From contig NZ_JOIU01000008.1 in the NCBI RefSeq assembly GCF_000720135.1, positions 1 through 64,000 on the forward strand: a stretch of DNA of 64,000 nucleotides, written 5' to 3'. Under the pieces are notes generated by a model. It searched no databases and had not been told where the DNA came from. It saw only the letters and a program-made list of their open reading frames with translations. Shown in pieces: positions 44,909-53,944 of the stretch. This DNA comes from Streptomyces sp. NRRL S-1022. Its GTDB lineage: Bacteria; Actinomycetota; Actinomycetes; Streptomycetales; Streptomycetaceae. The position numbers and the translations under genes are program-made. The stretch's first letter is position 1; the number at the start of each line of letters is the position of its first letter.

Positions 44909-46114
44909 TCAGCTCCCGCCGTGCGTGCCGTCGAGCGCCTCGATGGTGGCCAGGGACGGCGCGCGGGTGGCCCGCAGGTCCCGGGCCACGTCCTCGGCGG
45001 CGCCCAGGACGCGCACCGCGTTCTGCCAGGTCAGCTTGGCCAGGTCGGCCGTGGACCAGCCGCGCTCCAGCAGTTCCGCGAGCAGGTTGGGGTAACCGGA
45101 GACGTCGTTCAGGCCGTCCGGGGTGAACGCGGTGCCGTCGTAGTCCCCGCCGATGCCCAGGTGGTCGATGCCGGCGACCTCGCGCATGTGGTCCAGGTGG
45201 TCCGCGACCGTGGACACCGTGGCCACCGGGCGCGGGTGACGCTCCTCGAAGGCGCGGTGGATCTTCATCGCCTCGGGGCTGGTGTCCAGGTGGTGCACGC
45301 CGTGGGCGCGCATGTTCTCGTCGGCGGCGGCCGTCCAGTCGACGGCGGCCTGGAGCACGAACTTGGGCACGAACGTCACCATGGCCATGCCGCCGTTGGC
45401 GGGCAGGCGCTCCAGGACGTCGTCGGGGACGTTGCGCGGGTGGTCGCACACGGCCCGGGCGGAGGAGTGGGAGAAGATCACCGGCGCGTCGGCGGCGTCC
45501 AGCGCGTCCCGCATGGTCGTCGCCGCCACGTGGGAGAGGTCGACGAGCATGCCGAGGCGGTTCATCTCGCGGACGACCTCGCGGCCGAAGGCGGACAGGC
45601 CGCCCACGCCGGGTGCGTCGGTCGCGGAGTCCGCCCAGTCCACGTTGCTGTTGTGGGTGAGCGTCAGGTAGCGCACGCCGAGCGCGTACAGGCCGCGCAG
45701 GGTGCCCATCGAGTTGGCGATGGAGTGGCCGCCCTCGGCGCCCATGAGCGAGGCGATACGGCCGTCCCGGCGGGCCGCGTCCATGTCGGCGGCGGTCAGC
45801 GCGGGCGCCAGGTCCGCCGGGTAGCGGTCCAGCAGCCGCCGGACGCAGTCGATCTGCTCAAGCGTCGCCGCGACCGGGTCCGGCTCCTCGCAGGGTACGA
45901 AGACCGACCAGTACTGGGCGCCGACGCCGCCCGCGCGCAGCCGCGGCAGGTCGGTGTGCAGCTGCTCGTGCCGGTCGCCGGCGATGTCCAGCGCGTCCAG
46001 GTCGTAGCCGGCCTGCTTGCGCAGCGCCCACGGGAGGTCGTTGTGCCCGTCGGCCACGGGGAACTCGCGCAGCAGGGCGCGGGCCTCCTCCAGGGCGGCC
46101 GCCACGGCGGTCAC
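44909..46114 (-). CDS. membrane dipeptidase-type (M19) metallopeptidase, Sco3058-like
   Basis: This 401-residue binuclear zinc dipeptidase resembles human renal dipeptidase. Ligands are His24 and Asp26 (DGHNDLPW), the bridging Glu127 (GAEGGHS), His195 (VDLSHVA) and His216 (IFSHSSAR), with the catalytic Asp in GGDYDG. S. coelicolor Sco3058, its evident orthologue, has been characterised as a dipeptidase and is the closest bacterial relative of the human enzyme. There is no signal peptide. Its GTG start overlaps the purE stop as GTGA, so it is translated from the purK-purE transcript. Confidence 0.94.
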   Translation of the reverse strand: MTAVAAALEEARALLREFPVADGHNDLPWALRKQAGYDLDALDIAGDRHEQLHTDLPRLRAGGVGAQYWSVFVPCEEPDPVAATLEQIDCVRRLLDRYPADLAPALTAADMDAARRDGRIASLMGAEGGHSIANSMGTLRGLYALGVRYLTLTHNSNVDWADSATDAPGVGGLSAFGREVVREMNRLGMLVDLSHVAATTMRDALDAADAPVIFSHSSARAVCDHPRNVPDDVLERLPANGGMAMVTFVPKFVLQAAVDWTAAADENMRAHGVHHLDTSPEAMKIHRAFEERHPRPVATVSTVADHLDHMREVAGIDHLGIGGDYDGTAFTPDGLNDVSGYPNLLAELLERGWSTADLAKLTWQNAVRVLGAAEDVARDLRATRAPSLATIEALDGTHGGS

Positions 46115-46635
46115 TTCCCGAAGCCGAAGCCGCTGCCCGCGCCCTCGACCTTGGCGCGCAGCCGCTTGCCCTTCTCGGTGGCCTGGTCGCGCAGGTCCTG
46201 CTGGAAGTCACGCATCTTGTGCAGCAGGTCCTCGTCGTGCGCGGCGAGCATCCGGGCGGCGAGGAGACCGGCGTTGCGGGCACCGGCGACGGAGACCGTG
46301 GCGACCGGGACCCCGGCGGGCATCTGCACGATGGAGAGCAGCGAGTCCATGCCGTCCAGGTACTTCAGCGGCACGGGCACACCGATGACCGGCAGCGGGG
46401 TCACGGAGGCCAGCATGCCGGGCAGGTGGGCGGCACCGCCCGCACCGGCGATGATCACCTTCAGTCCGCGGTCGGCGGCCTGCTCGCCGTACGTGATCAT
46501 CTCGCGGGGCATGCGGTGCGCGGAGACGACGTCGACCTCGTAGGCGATCTCGAACTCGTCCAGGGCCTTGGCGGCGGCTTCCATGACGGGCCAGTCGGAG
46601 TCCGACCCCATGACGATGCCAACAACGGGGCTCAT
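46111..46635 (-). CDS. purE: N5-carboxyaminoimidazole ribonucleotide mutase
   Basis: This 174-residue class I PurE rearranges N5-CAIR to CAIR in purine synthesis. It has [19 protein letters not shown], the conserved SAHRMP (catalytic His region) and [11 protein letters not shown]. Its ATG overlaps the purK stop as ATGA, and its own stop overlaps the dipeptidase start, forming a three-gene coupled operon purK-purE-dipeptidase. The C-terminal basic tail ([11 protein letters not shown]) extends slightly beyond the usual length. Confidence 0.97.
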   Translation of the reverse strand: MSPVVGIVMGSDSDWPVMEAAAKALDEFEIAYEVDVVSAHRMPREMITYGEQAADRGLKVIIAGAGGAAHLPGMLASVTPLPVIGVPVPLKYLDGMDSLLSIVQMPAGVPVATVSVAGARNAGLLAARMLAAHDEDLLHKMRDFQQDLRDQATEKGKRLRAKVEGAGSGFGFGK

Positions 46636-47771
46636 TCGGTGATGGTGCCTCTCAGGTAGCCGGCTGCGTGACGGGCGCGCTCCAGCACCTCGTCCAGGTC
46701 GTCGCCGTAGGTGTTGACGTGTCCGACCTTGCGGCCGGGCTTCACGTCCTTGCCATACATGTGGATCTTGAGCTTGGGGTCGCGGGCCATGCAGTGCAAG
46801 TACGCGGAGTACATGTCCGGGAAGTCGCCGCCCAGGACGTTGACCATCACGGTCCACGGGGCGCGCGGGCGCGGGTCGCCCAGCGGCAGGTCCAGCACCG
46901 CGCGGACGTGGTTGGCGAACTGCGAGGTGATCGCGCCGTCCATGGTCCAGTGGCCGGAGTTGTGCGGGCGCATCGCCAGCTCGTTGACGAGGATGCGGCC
47001 GTCGCGGGTCTGGAACAGCTCGACGGCGAGGTGGCCGACGACACCCAGCTCCTTGGCGATGGTCAGCGCCATCTCCTCGGCCCGCAGCGCCAGGTCCTCC
47101 GCCAGGTCCGGCGCGGGGGCTATGACCGTGTCACAGACCCCGGCGACCTGCTGCGACTCCACCACCGGGTAGGCGACGGCCTGGCCGTGCGGGGAGCGGA
47201 CGACGTTGGCGGCCAGCTCGCGGACGTAGTCGACCTTCTCCTCGGCGAGCACGGGGACGCCGGCGCGGAACGGCTCGGCCGCCTCCTCGGCGGAGTCCAC
47301 GACCCACACGCCCTTGCCGTCGTAGCCGCCGCGGACCGTCTTGAGGACGACGGGGAAGCCGTCGCCCTCGGCGGCGAACCGGACCACGTCCTCCGGGTCG
47401 CTGACGATCCGGTGCCGGGGGCACGGGATGCCGATCGCGTCGAGCCTGGCCCGCATCACGCCCTTGTCCTGGGCGTGCACCAGCGCCTCCGGGCCGGGGC
47501 GCACGGGGATGCCGTCCGCCTCCAGGGCCCGCAGGTGCTCGGTGGGCACGTGCTCGTGGTCGAAGGTGATCACGTCGCAGCCGCGCGCGAAGGCGCGCAG
47601 CGTCTCCAGGTCGCGGTAGTCGCCGATGACGACATCGCTCACGACCTGCGCGGCGGAATCCTGCGGAGTGTCACTGAGAAGCTTGAACCTGATGCCCAAC
47701 GGGATGCCCGCTTCGTGCGTCATACGCGCGAGCTGCCCCCCGCCGACCATGCCGACTACCGGGAACGTCAC
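46632..47771 (-). CDS. purK: N5-carboxyaminoimidazole ribonucleotide synthase
   Basis: This 379-residue ATP-grasp enzyme carboxylates AIR to N5-CAIR. Motifs are [12 protein letters not shown] at the start, [13 protein letters not shown] for ATP binding and [15 protein letters not shown] near the active site. The GTG at 47771 is chosen because it places the first motif at residue 6. A TACCCT element seven bases upstream suggests that transcription may begin at or very near the start codon. It leads the purK-purE-dipeptidase operon and is divergent from gtrA. Confidence 0.96.
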   Translation of the reverse strand: MTFPVVGMVGGGQLARMTHEAGIPLGIRFKLLSDTPQDSAAQVVSDVVIGDYRDLETLRAFARGCDVITFDHEHVPTEHLRALEADGIPVRPGPEALVHAQDKGVMRARLDAIGIPCPRHRIVSDPEDVVRFAAEGDGFPVVLKTVRGGYDGKGVWVVDSAEEAAEPFRAGVPVLAEEKVDYVRELAANVVRSPHGQAVAYPVVESQQVAGVCDTVIAPAPDLAEDLALRAEEMALTIAKELGVVGHLAVELFQTRDGRILVNELAMRPHNSGHWTMDGAITSQFANHVRAVLDLPLGDPRPRAPWTVMVNVLGGDFPDMYSAYLHCMARDPKLKIHMYGKDVKPGRKVGHVNTYGDDLDEVLERARHAAGYLRGTITE

Positions 47772-47953
47772 ACCCCTAGGGTATCGGCCACACCGGGCAG
47801 GCCGGTTCCCGTCCCCCACACGGACTCTTACCGAGGGCTTCCCCTGTTCTTTCCGACCTGTTTCCGGGCAGTGGCCCGGTGCCCAGGCACCGGCGGGCCC
47901 GCCCGGCTAGCATGGCGGGGTCGACGAAACCTACGGACGGGAGCTGCACAGCC

Positions 47954-48457
47954 ATGGAACCTCGTTCCTCGGGGCTGCAACGGCTCGTACGCGAGGTCGT
48001 CAAGTTCGGGGCCGTCGGCGGTGCCGGCGTGCTCGTCAATCTCGGCGTGTTCAACCTGGTCCGGCACGTCTCGGACCTGCCGGTGGTGCGCGCCAGCATC
48101 ATCGCGACCGTCGTGGCCATCGTCTTCAACTACGTCGGCTTCCGCTACTGGACGTACCGGGACCGCGAAAAGAGCGGGCGCACCAAGGAACTCACGCTGT
48201 TCCTGCTGTTCAGCGCGGTCGGCCTGGTGATCGAGAACGGCGTGCTCTACCTGGCGACCTACACCTTCGGCTGGGACAGCCCGCTGCAGAGCAACGTCTT
48301 CAAGTTCGTCGGCATCGGCGTCGCGACCCTGTTCCGGTTCTGGTCGTACCGCAGCTGGGTGTTCCGGGCCCTGCCGGCCCGGGAGACCGTGGCGAGCGCG
48401 GAATCGATCCTCAAGCAGGAGTCGAAGAAGCAGCCGCCGCGCCAGCGCGTCCCGTAG
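47954..48457 (+). CDS. GtrA-like membrane protein
   Basis: This 167-residue protein has four predicted membrane helices (about 18-38, 48-66, 87-105, 117-136) and the GtrA signatures VKFGAVGGAGVLVNLGVFNL and VFNYVGFRYWTYRD. GtrA proteins help move polyprenyl-linked sugars across the membrane or support glycosyltransferases. The place next to purK matches Rv3277 in mycobacteria. ATG 47954 follows GGGAG. The region from its stop codon on is tandemly repeated. Confidence 0.9.
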   Translation: MEPRSSGLQRLVREVVKFGAVGGAGVLVNLGVFNLVRHVSDLPVVRASIIATVVAIVFNYVGFRYWTYRDREKSGRTKELTLFLLFSAVGLVIENGVLYLATYTFGWDSPLQSNVFKFVGIGVATLFRFWSYRSWVFRALPARETVASAESILKQESKKQPPRQRVP

Positions 48458-48493
48458 TCCCGAGCACGTCCCGTAGTCCCGAGCACGTCCCGT
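48449..48493. repeat. 19-base tandem repeat at the gtrA 3' end
   Basis: GTCCCGTAGTCCCGAGCAC occurs at 48449-48467 and 48468-48486, with a third partial copy to 48493. The first copy includes the gtrA stop codon TAG (48455-48457). The array lies in the convergent gap with the histidine kinase gene. Confidence 0.9.
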
Positions 48494-48530
48494 CCGTCCC
48501 GCACAGGCCCGCGCGGCCGCTCCGGGCCGG

Positions 48531-49802
48531 TCAGCGGACCATGGGCCGTTCCTGGTCCGGCTTGCGCGCGGGCGGTGTGCGCGACAGGAACAGGCCGAAC
48601 ACCGGGGGCTGCGCCTGGAGCAGTTCCAGCCGGCCGCCGTCGGCCTCCGCGAGGTCCCGCGCGACGGCCAGGCCGATCCCGGTGGAGTTCCGGCCGCTGA
48701 TGGTGCGCTCGAAGATGCGCGCGCCGAGGTCCGCCGGCACGCCCGGCCCCTCGTCGGTGACCTCGATCACGGCCTGGTTGCCGGTGACCCGGGTGCGCAG
48801 GGCGACGGTGCCGCCCCCGTGCATGAGCGAGTTCTCGATCAGCGCGGCCAGCACCTGGGCGACCGCGCCCGGGGTGCCCACCGCCTGCAGGTGCCGCTTG
48901 CCGGAGCTGACGATGGCCCGGCCGGAGCTGCGGTAGGCGGGCCGCCACTCGGCGAGCTGCTGCTGGATGACCTCGTCCAGGTCGAAGGTGACGGCGGAGC
49001 CGGTGCGCGGGTCGCGGGAGTTCGTCAGCAGCCGCTGGACGACGTCCGTCAGCCGCTCGACCTGCGTCAGCGCGATCGTCGCCTCCTCCTTCACGGTGTC
49101 CGGGTCGTCGGTGAGGGTGATCTCCTCCAGCCGCATGGACAGCGCGGTCAGCGGCGTGCGCAGTTGGTGGGAGGCGTCCGCCGCGAGGCGCCGCTCGGCG
49201 GTCAGCATGCGCCCGATCCGCTCGGCGGAGGCGTCCAGCACATCGGCGACCCGGTCCAGCTCGGGGACGCCGTAGCGCTTGTGGCGCGGGCGCGGGTCGC
49301 CGGAGCCGAGGCGTTCGGCGGTCTCGGCGAGGTCGGTCAGCGGGGAGGCGAGCCGGTTGGCCTGCCGTACGGCGAGGAGCACGGCCGCCACCACGGCGAG
49401 CAGCGCGACCAGTCCGATGATCAGCAGGGTCCGGCCGACCTCGCGGGTCACCGCGGAGCGGGGCTCCTGCACGGTGACCGTCTCGCCCTCCTCGCCGTGC
49501 TGGGTGTAGCTGATGGTGTCGCCCTCGGGCTTGTCGCCGATCTCTATGGGCGGCTTGCCGGGCAGGCGGATGACCGCGTACTGGTCCTTGCTGACCGGGT
49601 TGCGCAGGACCTCCGCGTTGACGTGTTCCGCGGCGAGGATCCGGCTGTCCACGATGCTGGCCAGCCGCACCGCCTCCGACTCGACCCGCTCCTGGGCGCT
49701 GTTTCCGATCGTCCGCGTCTCGACGATCACGAGGGAGACACCGAAGACCGCGATCACCACGAGGACGACGGCGAGGGTGGACTGGATGAGACGTCGGCGC
49801 AT
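48531..49802 (-). CDS. two-component sensor histidine kinase
   Basis: This 423-residue membrane sensor has a first helix (TLAVVLVVIAVFGVSLVIV), an extracytoplasmic domain of about 90 residues, a second helix (TLLIIGLVALLAVVAAVLLAV), HAMP, a dimerisation domain with the phospho-His in DASHQLRTPLTA (His212) and an ATPase domain (ALIENSLMHGGG, VTDEGPGVP, STGIGLAVARD). The signal is unknown. It is encoded 48 bases downstream of its response regulator. Homologues in this position in S. coelicolor are uncharacterised to my knowledge. Confidence 0.94.
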   Translation of the reverse strand: MRRRLIQSTLAVVLVVIAVFGVSLVIVETRTIGNSAQERVESEAVRLASIVDSRILAAEHVNAEVLRNPVSKDQYAVIRLPGKPPIEIGDKPEGDTISYTQHGEEGETVTVQEPRSAVTREVGRTLLIIGLVALLAVVAAVLLAVRQANRLASPLTDLAETAERLGSGDPRPRHKRYGVPELDRVADVLDASAERIGRMLTAERRLAADASHQLRTPLTALSMRLEEITLTDDPDTVKEEATIALTQVERLTDVVQRLLTNSRDPRTGSAVTFDLDEVIQQQLAEWRPAYRSSGRAIVSSGKRHLQAVGTPGAVAQVLAALIENSLMHGGGTVALRTRVTGNQAVIEVTDEGPGVPADLGARIFERTISGRNSTGIGLAVARDLAEADGGRLELLQAQPPVFGLFLSRTPPARKPDQERPMVR

Positions 49803-49850
49803 GGTCCGTTACCTAAGGTGATCGCTGGGGCTGATCGCCGGGGCCCGGGC

Positions 49851-50528
49851 TCAGCTCTTCTCGAACCGGAAGCCGACTCCGCGCACCGTGGCGATGTACC
49901 GCGGGTTCGCCGCGTCGTCCCCGAGCTTCTTGCGCAGCCAGGAGATGTGCATGTCGAGGGTCTTGGTCGACGACCACCACGTGGTGTCCCAGACCTCGCG
50001 CATCAGCTGGTCCCGGGTCACCACCCGGCCGGCGTCCCGCACCAGCACCCGCAGCAGGTCGAACTCCTTGGCCGTGAGCTGGAGCTCCTCGTCGCCCATC
50101 CACGCCCGGTGCGACTCGACGTCGATCCGCACCCCGTGCGTGGCCGGCGGCTGCTGCGGCTCGGCGGCGCCGCGCCGCAGCAGGGCCCGCACCCGGGCGA
50201 GCAGTTCGGCGAGCCGGAAGGGCTTGGTGACGTAGTCGTCGGCGCCCGCGTCCAGGCCGACGACGGTGTCCACCTCGTCGGCCCGCGCGGTCAGGATGAG
50301 GATCGGCACGGCGTGGCCGTCGGCGCGCAGCCGGCGGGCGACCTCCAGGCCGTCCATACCGGGCAGGCCCAGGTCCAGCACGACCAGGTCGACGCCGCCC
50401 TGCATTCCGGCGTCGAGCGCGGCGGGTCCGTCCTCGCGCACCTCGACCTCGTAACCTTCCCGGCGCAGGGCGCGGGCCAGCGGCTCCGAGATGGACGCGT
50501 CGTCCTCGGCGAGCAGTACACGGGTCAT
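49851..50528 (-). CDS. OmpR/PhoB-family response regulator
   Basis: This 225-residue regulator has an N-terminal receiver domain (RVLLAEDDASISEPLARAL, phospho-acceptor Asp52 in VVLDLGLPG, and KPFRLAELLARV with the conserved Lys). A C-terminal winged-helix DNA-binding domain follows (TAKEFDLLRVLVRDAGRVVTR, SWLRKKLGDD). It forms a two-component pair with the kinase downstream and is divergent from the peptide transporter gene, which may be a target. No purine-rich ribosome-binding site is evident, so it may be leaderless. Confidence 0.94.
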   Translation of the reverse strand: MTRVLLAEDDASISEPLARALRREGYEVEVREDGPAALDAGMQGGVDLVVLDLGLPGMDGLEVARRLRADGHAVPILILTARADEVDTVVGLDAGADDYVTKPFRLAELLARVRALLRRGAAEPQQPPATHGVRIDVESHRAWMGDEELQLTAKEFDLLRVLVRDAGRVVTRDQLMREVWDTTWWSSTKTLDMHISWLRKKLGDDAANPRYIATVRGVGFRFEKS

Positions 50529-51018
50529 GAGGTGATGGTAGACCGCCCGGGCGCGCTGCCGGGGTGTGATCGCTTCCCGGGCTTCTTACCTTGCGACCCC
50601 GCTGGTACGAACCATTGACCTGGGGATGCGATCCTGGGAGAGACCTTCGAATTCCCCCGCGCGGTTCCCGCGACACCTGTGATCCGCGTCTCAAGTCCTT
50701 CCATATCCGGCACTGTCCTGCCGTATGGTGATCTGAACGCCTGTAGTACACCGGGGACCTTTGGCGGGCACACGCTGAAGGTCTCTTTTGTGTACGGGCT
50801 GATCAAGATCAGCCTTGAAAGGAATGACCTCTGGCCGGGCTCCGGACGCTTGGAAGCGTCGCGGGGCGTGGATCCCGGTGGTCGCCGTCCGCCGCTCCGT
50901 GATCCGGAGCGGGCTCCCCCTGGGCGTGGGGGTGGACGACCGACCCGCCGGTGCCGGCCACACCCCCACCGGGCGCGCAACGCTCCAGCAGCCGCGTCCC
51001 GACCAGCAAGGAACGACC
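50529..51018. other. long divergent region upstream of the peptide transporter
   Basis: This region of 490 bases contains no convincing gene. It includes TTGACC (about 50614-50619) as a possible -35 element for the rightward promoter and a perfect inverted repeat GGCTGATC-AA-GATCAGCC (50797-50814) about 205 bases before the transporter start. An in-frame ATG (50824) just after that repeat would extend the transporter by about 65 residues of non-conserved sequence, which I consider unlikely. The length suggests a structured 5' leader. Confidence 0.45.
50797..50814. promoter_or_regulatory. perfect inverted repeat in the transporter leader
   Basis: GGCTGATC and GATCAGCC flank a two-base centre. 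This could be an operator for the adjacent response regulator or an RNA hairpin in the leader. The sequence alone does not decide. Confidence 0.5.
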
Positions 51019-52524
51019 ATGGCGTCCAGCCTGACGAAGGACTCGGTCCGCCCGGGCACCCCCGGTTCCGAGAAGACCTTCTTCGGCCACCCCCGCGGAC
51101 TGGCCACTCTCTTCATGACCGAGATGTGGGAGCGCTTCTCCTACTACGGCATGAGGGCCCTGCTCCCGCTGTACCTGGTGGCCCCGGGTGGCCTGCACCT
51201 GAGCGCGGGCACGGCCAGCGCGATCTACGCGGTGTACCTGTCGCTCGTCTACCTGCTCGCCCTGCCCGGCGGCTGGTTCGCCGACCGTGTGCTCGGCCCC
51301 CGCAAGACGGTCGCCGTCTCGGGCATGATCATCATGCTGGGCCACCTGTGCCTGGCGCTGCCCGCCGCCGCGAGCTTCTACGTCGGCCTGGTTCTCGTCG
51401 CCATCGGTTCGGGTCTGCTGAAGGCCAACATCTCCACGATGGTCGGCCACCTCTACAACGGCCCGGAGGACCCGCGCCGGGACGGTGGCTTCACGCTCTT
51501 CTACATCGGCATCAACCTCGGTGCCTTCGTCGCGCCGCTGGTCATCGGCACCGTCGGTGAGAACGTCAACTGGCACCTGGGCTTCGCGCTGGCCGCGCTC
51601 GGCATGGCGCTGGGACTGGTCCAGTACCTGCTGGGCGGCCGCCACCTGAACCCGAAGAGCAGCGAGGTCCCGACCCCGCTGACGCCCGCCGAGAAGGCGG
51701 CCACGCTGCGCAAGGGACTGATCTGGCTGGCCGTCGCCGTGGTCTTCTACGGCGTCGTCGGCGGCACCGGCCACTTCACGCTGAACTGGGCGCTGATCCC
51801 GCTCACCCTCATCGGTCTGATCGTGCCGATCGTGGTCATCACCCGCATCCTGCGGGACAAGGACCTCGACTCCGCCGAGCGGTCGAAGGTGTCGGCGTAC
51901 ATCTGGTTCTTCGTGGCCGCCGCCGTGTTCTGGATGATCTACGACCAGGGTGGCTCGACGCTGTCGCTGTTCGCCGAGAAGCGGGCCGACAACACCATCC
52001 TCGGCTGGGAGTTCCCGGTCTCCTGGTACCAGTCGGTCAACCCGGTCATGATCATGGCGCTGGCGCCGGTCTTCGCCTGGCTGTGGCTGTGGCTGAACCG
52101 CCGCGGCAAGGAGCCGAGCACCATCGTGAAGTTCTCCTCCGGCCTGGTGCTGGTGGGTGCGTCCTTCTTCGTCTTCCTCGCCCCGCTGTCCATCGCGGAG
52201 GGCGGTCACAAGGCCGCGGCGATGTGGCTGGTCGCGATCTACTTCGTGCAGACCATCGGTGAGCTGACGCTGTCCCCGGTGGGTCTGTCCGTGACGACCA
52301 AGATGGCGCCGAAGAAGTACGCCTCGCAGATGATGGGCGTCTGGTTCCTCGCGGTCACCGCGGGCGACTCGGTCACCGCCCTGCTGTCCAACCCGGCCGT
52401 CGGCGGCGTCAACCTCGACAAGATGGGCTTCGTCGCCCTGGAGGCGGTCCTCGCCGTGGTCGCCGGTGTCGCGGTGTGGATGTACCGCGGCAAGGTGAAG
52501 AAGCTGATGGGCAACGTCCACTAG
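51019..52524 (+). CDS. POT-family proton-dependent oligopeptide transporter
   Basis: This 501-residue permease of the major facilitator superfamily imports di- and tripeptides with protons. The POT hallmark ExxERF is seen in MTEMWERFSYYGMRALLPLYL. The chain has about 14 membrane helices, with the motif GSGLLKANISTMVG and FYIGINLGAFVAPL early and SPVGLSVTTKMAPKKYASQMMG late. ATG 51019 follows AAGGA by eight bases. It lies a few genes from two dipeptidase-fold proteins, which might act on the same peptides. A strong terminator follows. Confidence 0.95.
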   Translation: MASSLTKDSVRPGTPGSEKTFFGHPRGLATLFMTEMWERFSYYGMRALLPLYLVAPGGLHLSAGTASAIYAVYLSLVYLLALPGGWFADRVLGPRKTVAVSGMIIMLGHLCLALPAAASFYVGLVLVAIGSGLLKANISTMVGHLYNGPEDPRRDGGFTLFYIGINLGAFVAPLVIGTVGENVNWHLGFALAALGMALGLVQYLLGGRHLNPKSSEVPTPLTPAEKAATLRKGLIWLAVAVVFYGVVGGTGHFTLNWALIPLTLIGLIVPIVVITRILRDKDLDSAERSKVSAYIWFFVAAAVFWMIYDQGGSTLSLFAEKRADNTILGWEFPVSWYQSVNPVMIMALAPVFAWLWLWLNRRGKEPSTIVKFSSGLVLVGASFFVFLAPLSIAEGGHKAAAMWLVAIYFVQTIGELTLSPVGLSVTTKMAPKKYASQMMGVWFLAVTAGDSVTALLSNPAVGGVNLDKMGFVALEAVLAVVAGVAVWMYRGKVKKLMGNVH

Positions 52525-52542
52525 TCCGTGGGACCTGGCCGG

Positions 52543-52578
52543 GAGGGCCGCCGCACCCAGGTGGGTGCGGCGGCCCTC
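52543..52578 (+). terminator. terminator after the peptide transporter
   Basis: AGGGCCGCCGCACCC (52544-52558) pairs perfectly with GGGTGCGGCGGCCCT (52563-52577) around a 4-base loop, followed by CTTGG. Another pair extends the stem by one base. Confidence 0.9.
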
Positions 52579-52672
52579 TTGGTGTGTGCGGGGGCGCTGG
52601 ACGCCGTCGCGGTCACGGTGCGACGGCGGCCGGGGGCGGCTCGTCGTGCCGTTCCCCGCGCCCCCGGGCCGG

Positions 52673-53944
52673 CTATCGCGCCCTTCGTCCGGGAAGCACC
52701 GTGAAGAGCGCGCCGCCCAGCAGGATCGCCGTTCCCGAGATCAGGGCCAGGGCCTTCAGGGTGCCGTGGTCGCTCGCGCCCGTCTCGGCCAGGCCGCCGG
52801 AGCCGCTGTCACCGCCGGTCGTGGCGGTACCGGAGGAGCCGCCCGACGCCGTGGTCCCGCCGGCGGCGCCGCCGGGCTGCCCGGTGGTGTCCAGGGTGAG
52901 GGAGACCGCCGTCCTCGTCGGGGTGCAGGTCGTGGTCGTACCGAGCGCCTTGACCGTGAGGACGCCCGGCGACAGCGTCGAGGTGCCGCTGGCACCGGGC
53001 TTGTAGGTGCCGGTGAGGTCGGGGATCTCGATCGGGGCGCCGGACTTGACGGGGCTCGCGTTCGTCGGACCCTCCACGTGCACCGTGCCCTTGTCGGCGC
53101 CGCCCAGCACCACCTCCATGGACGGCTTCACGGAGTCCTTCGGGATGTCGACGGGACTGTCCATCACCGACTTCTTGAACCGCACGGTGAGGGCGTAGCT
53201 CCCGCCGTCCTTCCTCGCGTCGATCTGCACCGGTGAGGTGGCGCTCTTGTCGCCGATCGGGGTCTTGCAGGCGTACGGGACCCGCACCTCCGTGCCGGGG
53301 AAGCCGGTCTGCCCGGTGCCGCCGGTCGCCGTGGGCGTGGCCGAGCGGGTGGGCGGCGCCGTCCTCGTCGGGTGCGCGGTGGCGGTCGCCGTGCCGCCGC
53401 CCGCCGTCACCTGGATCGTCGCCGCCTTCTGCACGGTCTCCTTGGGCGTGCACCTGGTGTCCGTCGACATCGCGTTGACGGTGTACGCGTCCGGCGTCAG
53501 GGTCACCTCGCCGGCCGCCGTCAGCTTCAGGCTGCCCTTCATGTCGGACAGCACCATGTTCTGGCCCTTGGGGATGGCGGGGTTCTGCCGCGGGCCCTGC
53601 ATGGCGATGTCGGCGGTCTGCGCACCGGACGCCTTCAGGACGCCGGACGGCTGGACCGAGTTCGCGGGCAGGTCGATGATGTCCGGGTTCCTGGACGCGG
53701 CCTGGACGAACTTCCACCCGATCTCCACCGTGTCCCCGGCCTTGGCCGTGGCCGGCGCGGTGATCTCGACCTTCGTGGTGCCGTCGACGGGGTCGATCCC
53801 CGCGGGCGGCACGCAGTGGGTGGCGTACGCCACCTCGGCCGCCTGCGCGGGCGCCACCATCGGGCCCAGCAGGACGCCCGCCGCACAGAGCATCAGCAGG
53901 GCGCCCGTGCTCCCGGCCGCTGTGCCTCTCCTTCGCATGCTCAC
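52673..53944 (-). CDS. sortase-anchored surface protein with LAETG motif
   Basis: This 423-residue protein has a signal peptide (GALLMLCAAGVLLGPMVAPAQA) and two related beta domains (about 35-190 and 220-355), each closed by a pair of cysteines. A Gly/Ser/Thr-rich stalk follows, then GLAETGASDHG, a membrane helix and PGRRAR. LAxTG is the motif read by class E sortases of Streptomyces, which also anchor long chaplins. The second domain (YACKTPIGDKSATSPVQI, KALGTTTTCTP) is homologous to the LPQTG protein at 55922. The GTG start at 53944 overlaps the stop of the gene upstream. The adhesive or structural role is unknown. Confidence 0.88.
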   Translation of the reverse strand: MSMRRRGTAAGSTGALLMLCAAGVLLGPMVAPAQAAEVAYATHCVPPAGIDPVDGTTKVEITAPATAKAGDTVEIGWKFVQAASRNPDIIDLPANSVQPSGVLKASGAQTADIAMQGPRQNPAIPKGQNMVLSDMKGSLKLTAAGEVTLTPDAYTVNAMSTDTRCTPKETVQKAATIQVTAGGGTATATAHPTRTAPPTRSATPTATGGTGQTGFPGTEVRVPYACKTPIGDKSATSPVQIDARKDGGSYALTVRFKKSVMDSPVDIPKDSVKPSMEVVLGGADKGTVHVEGPTNASPVKSGAPIEIPDLTGTYKPGASGTSTLSPGVLTVKALGTTTTCTPTRTAVSLTLDTTGQPGGAAGGTTASGGSSGTATTGGDSGSGGLAETGASDHGTLKALALISGTAILLGGALFTVLPGRRAR

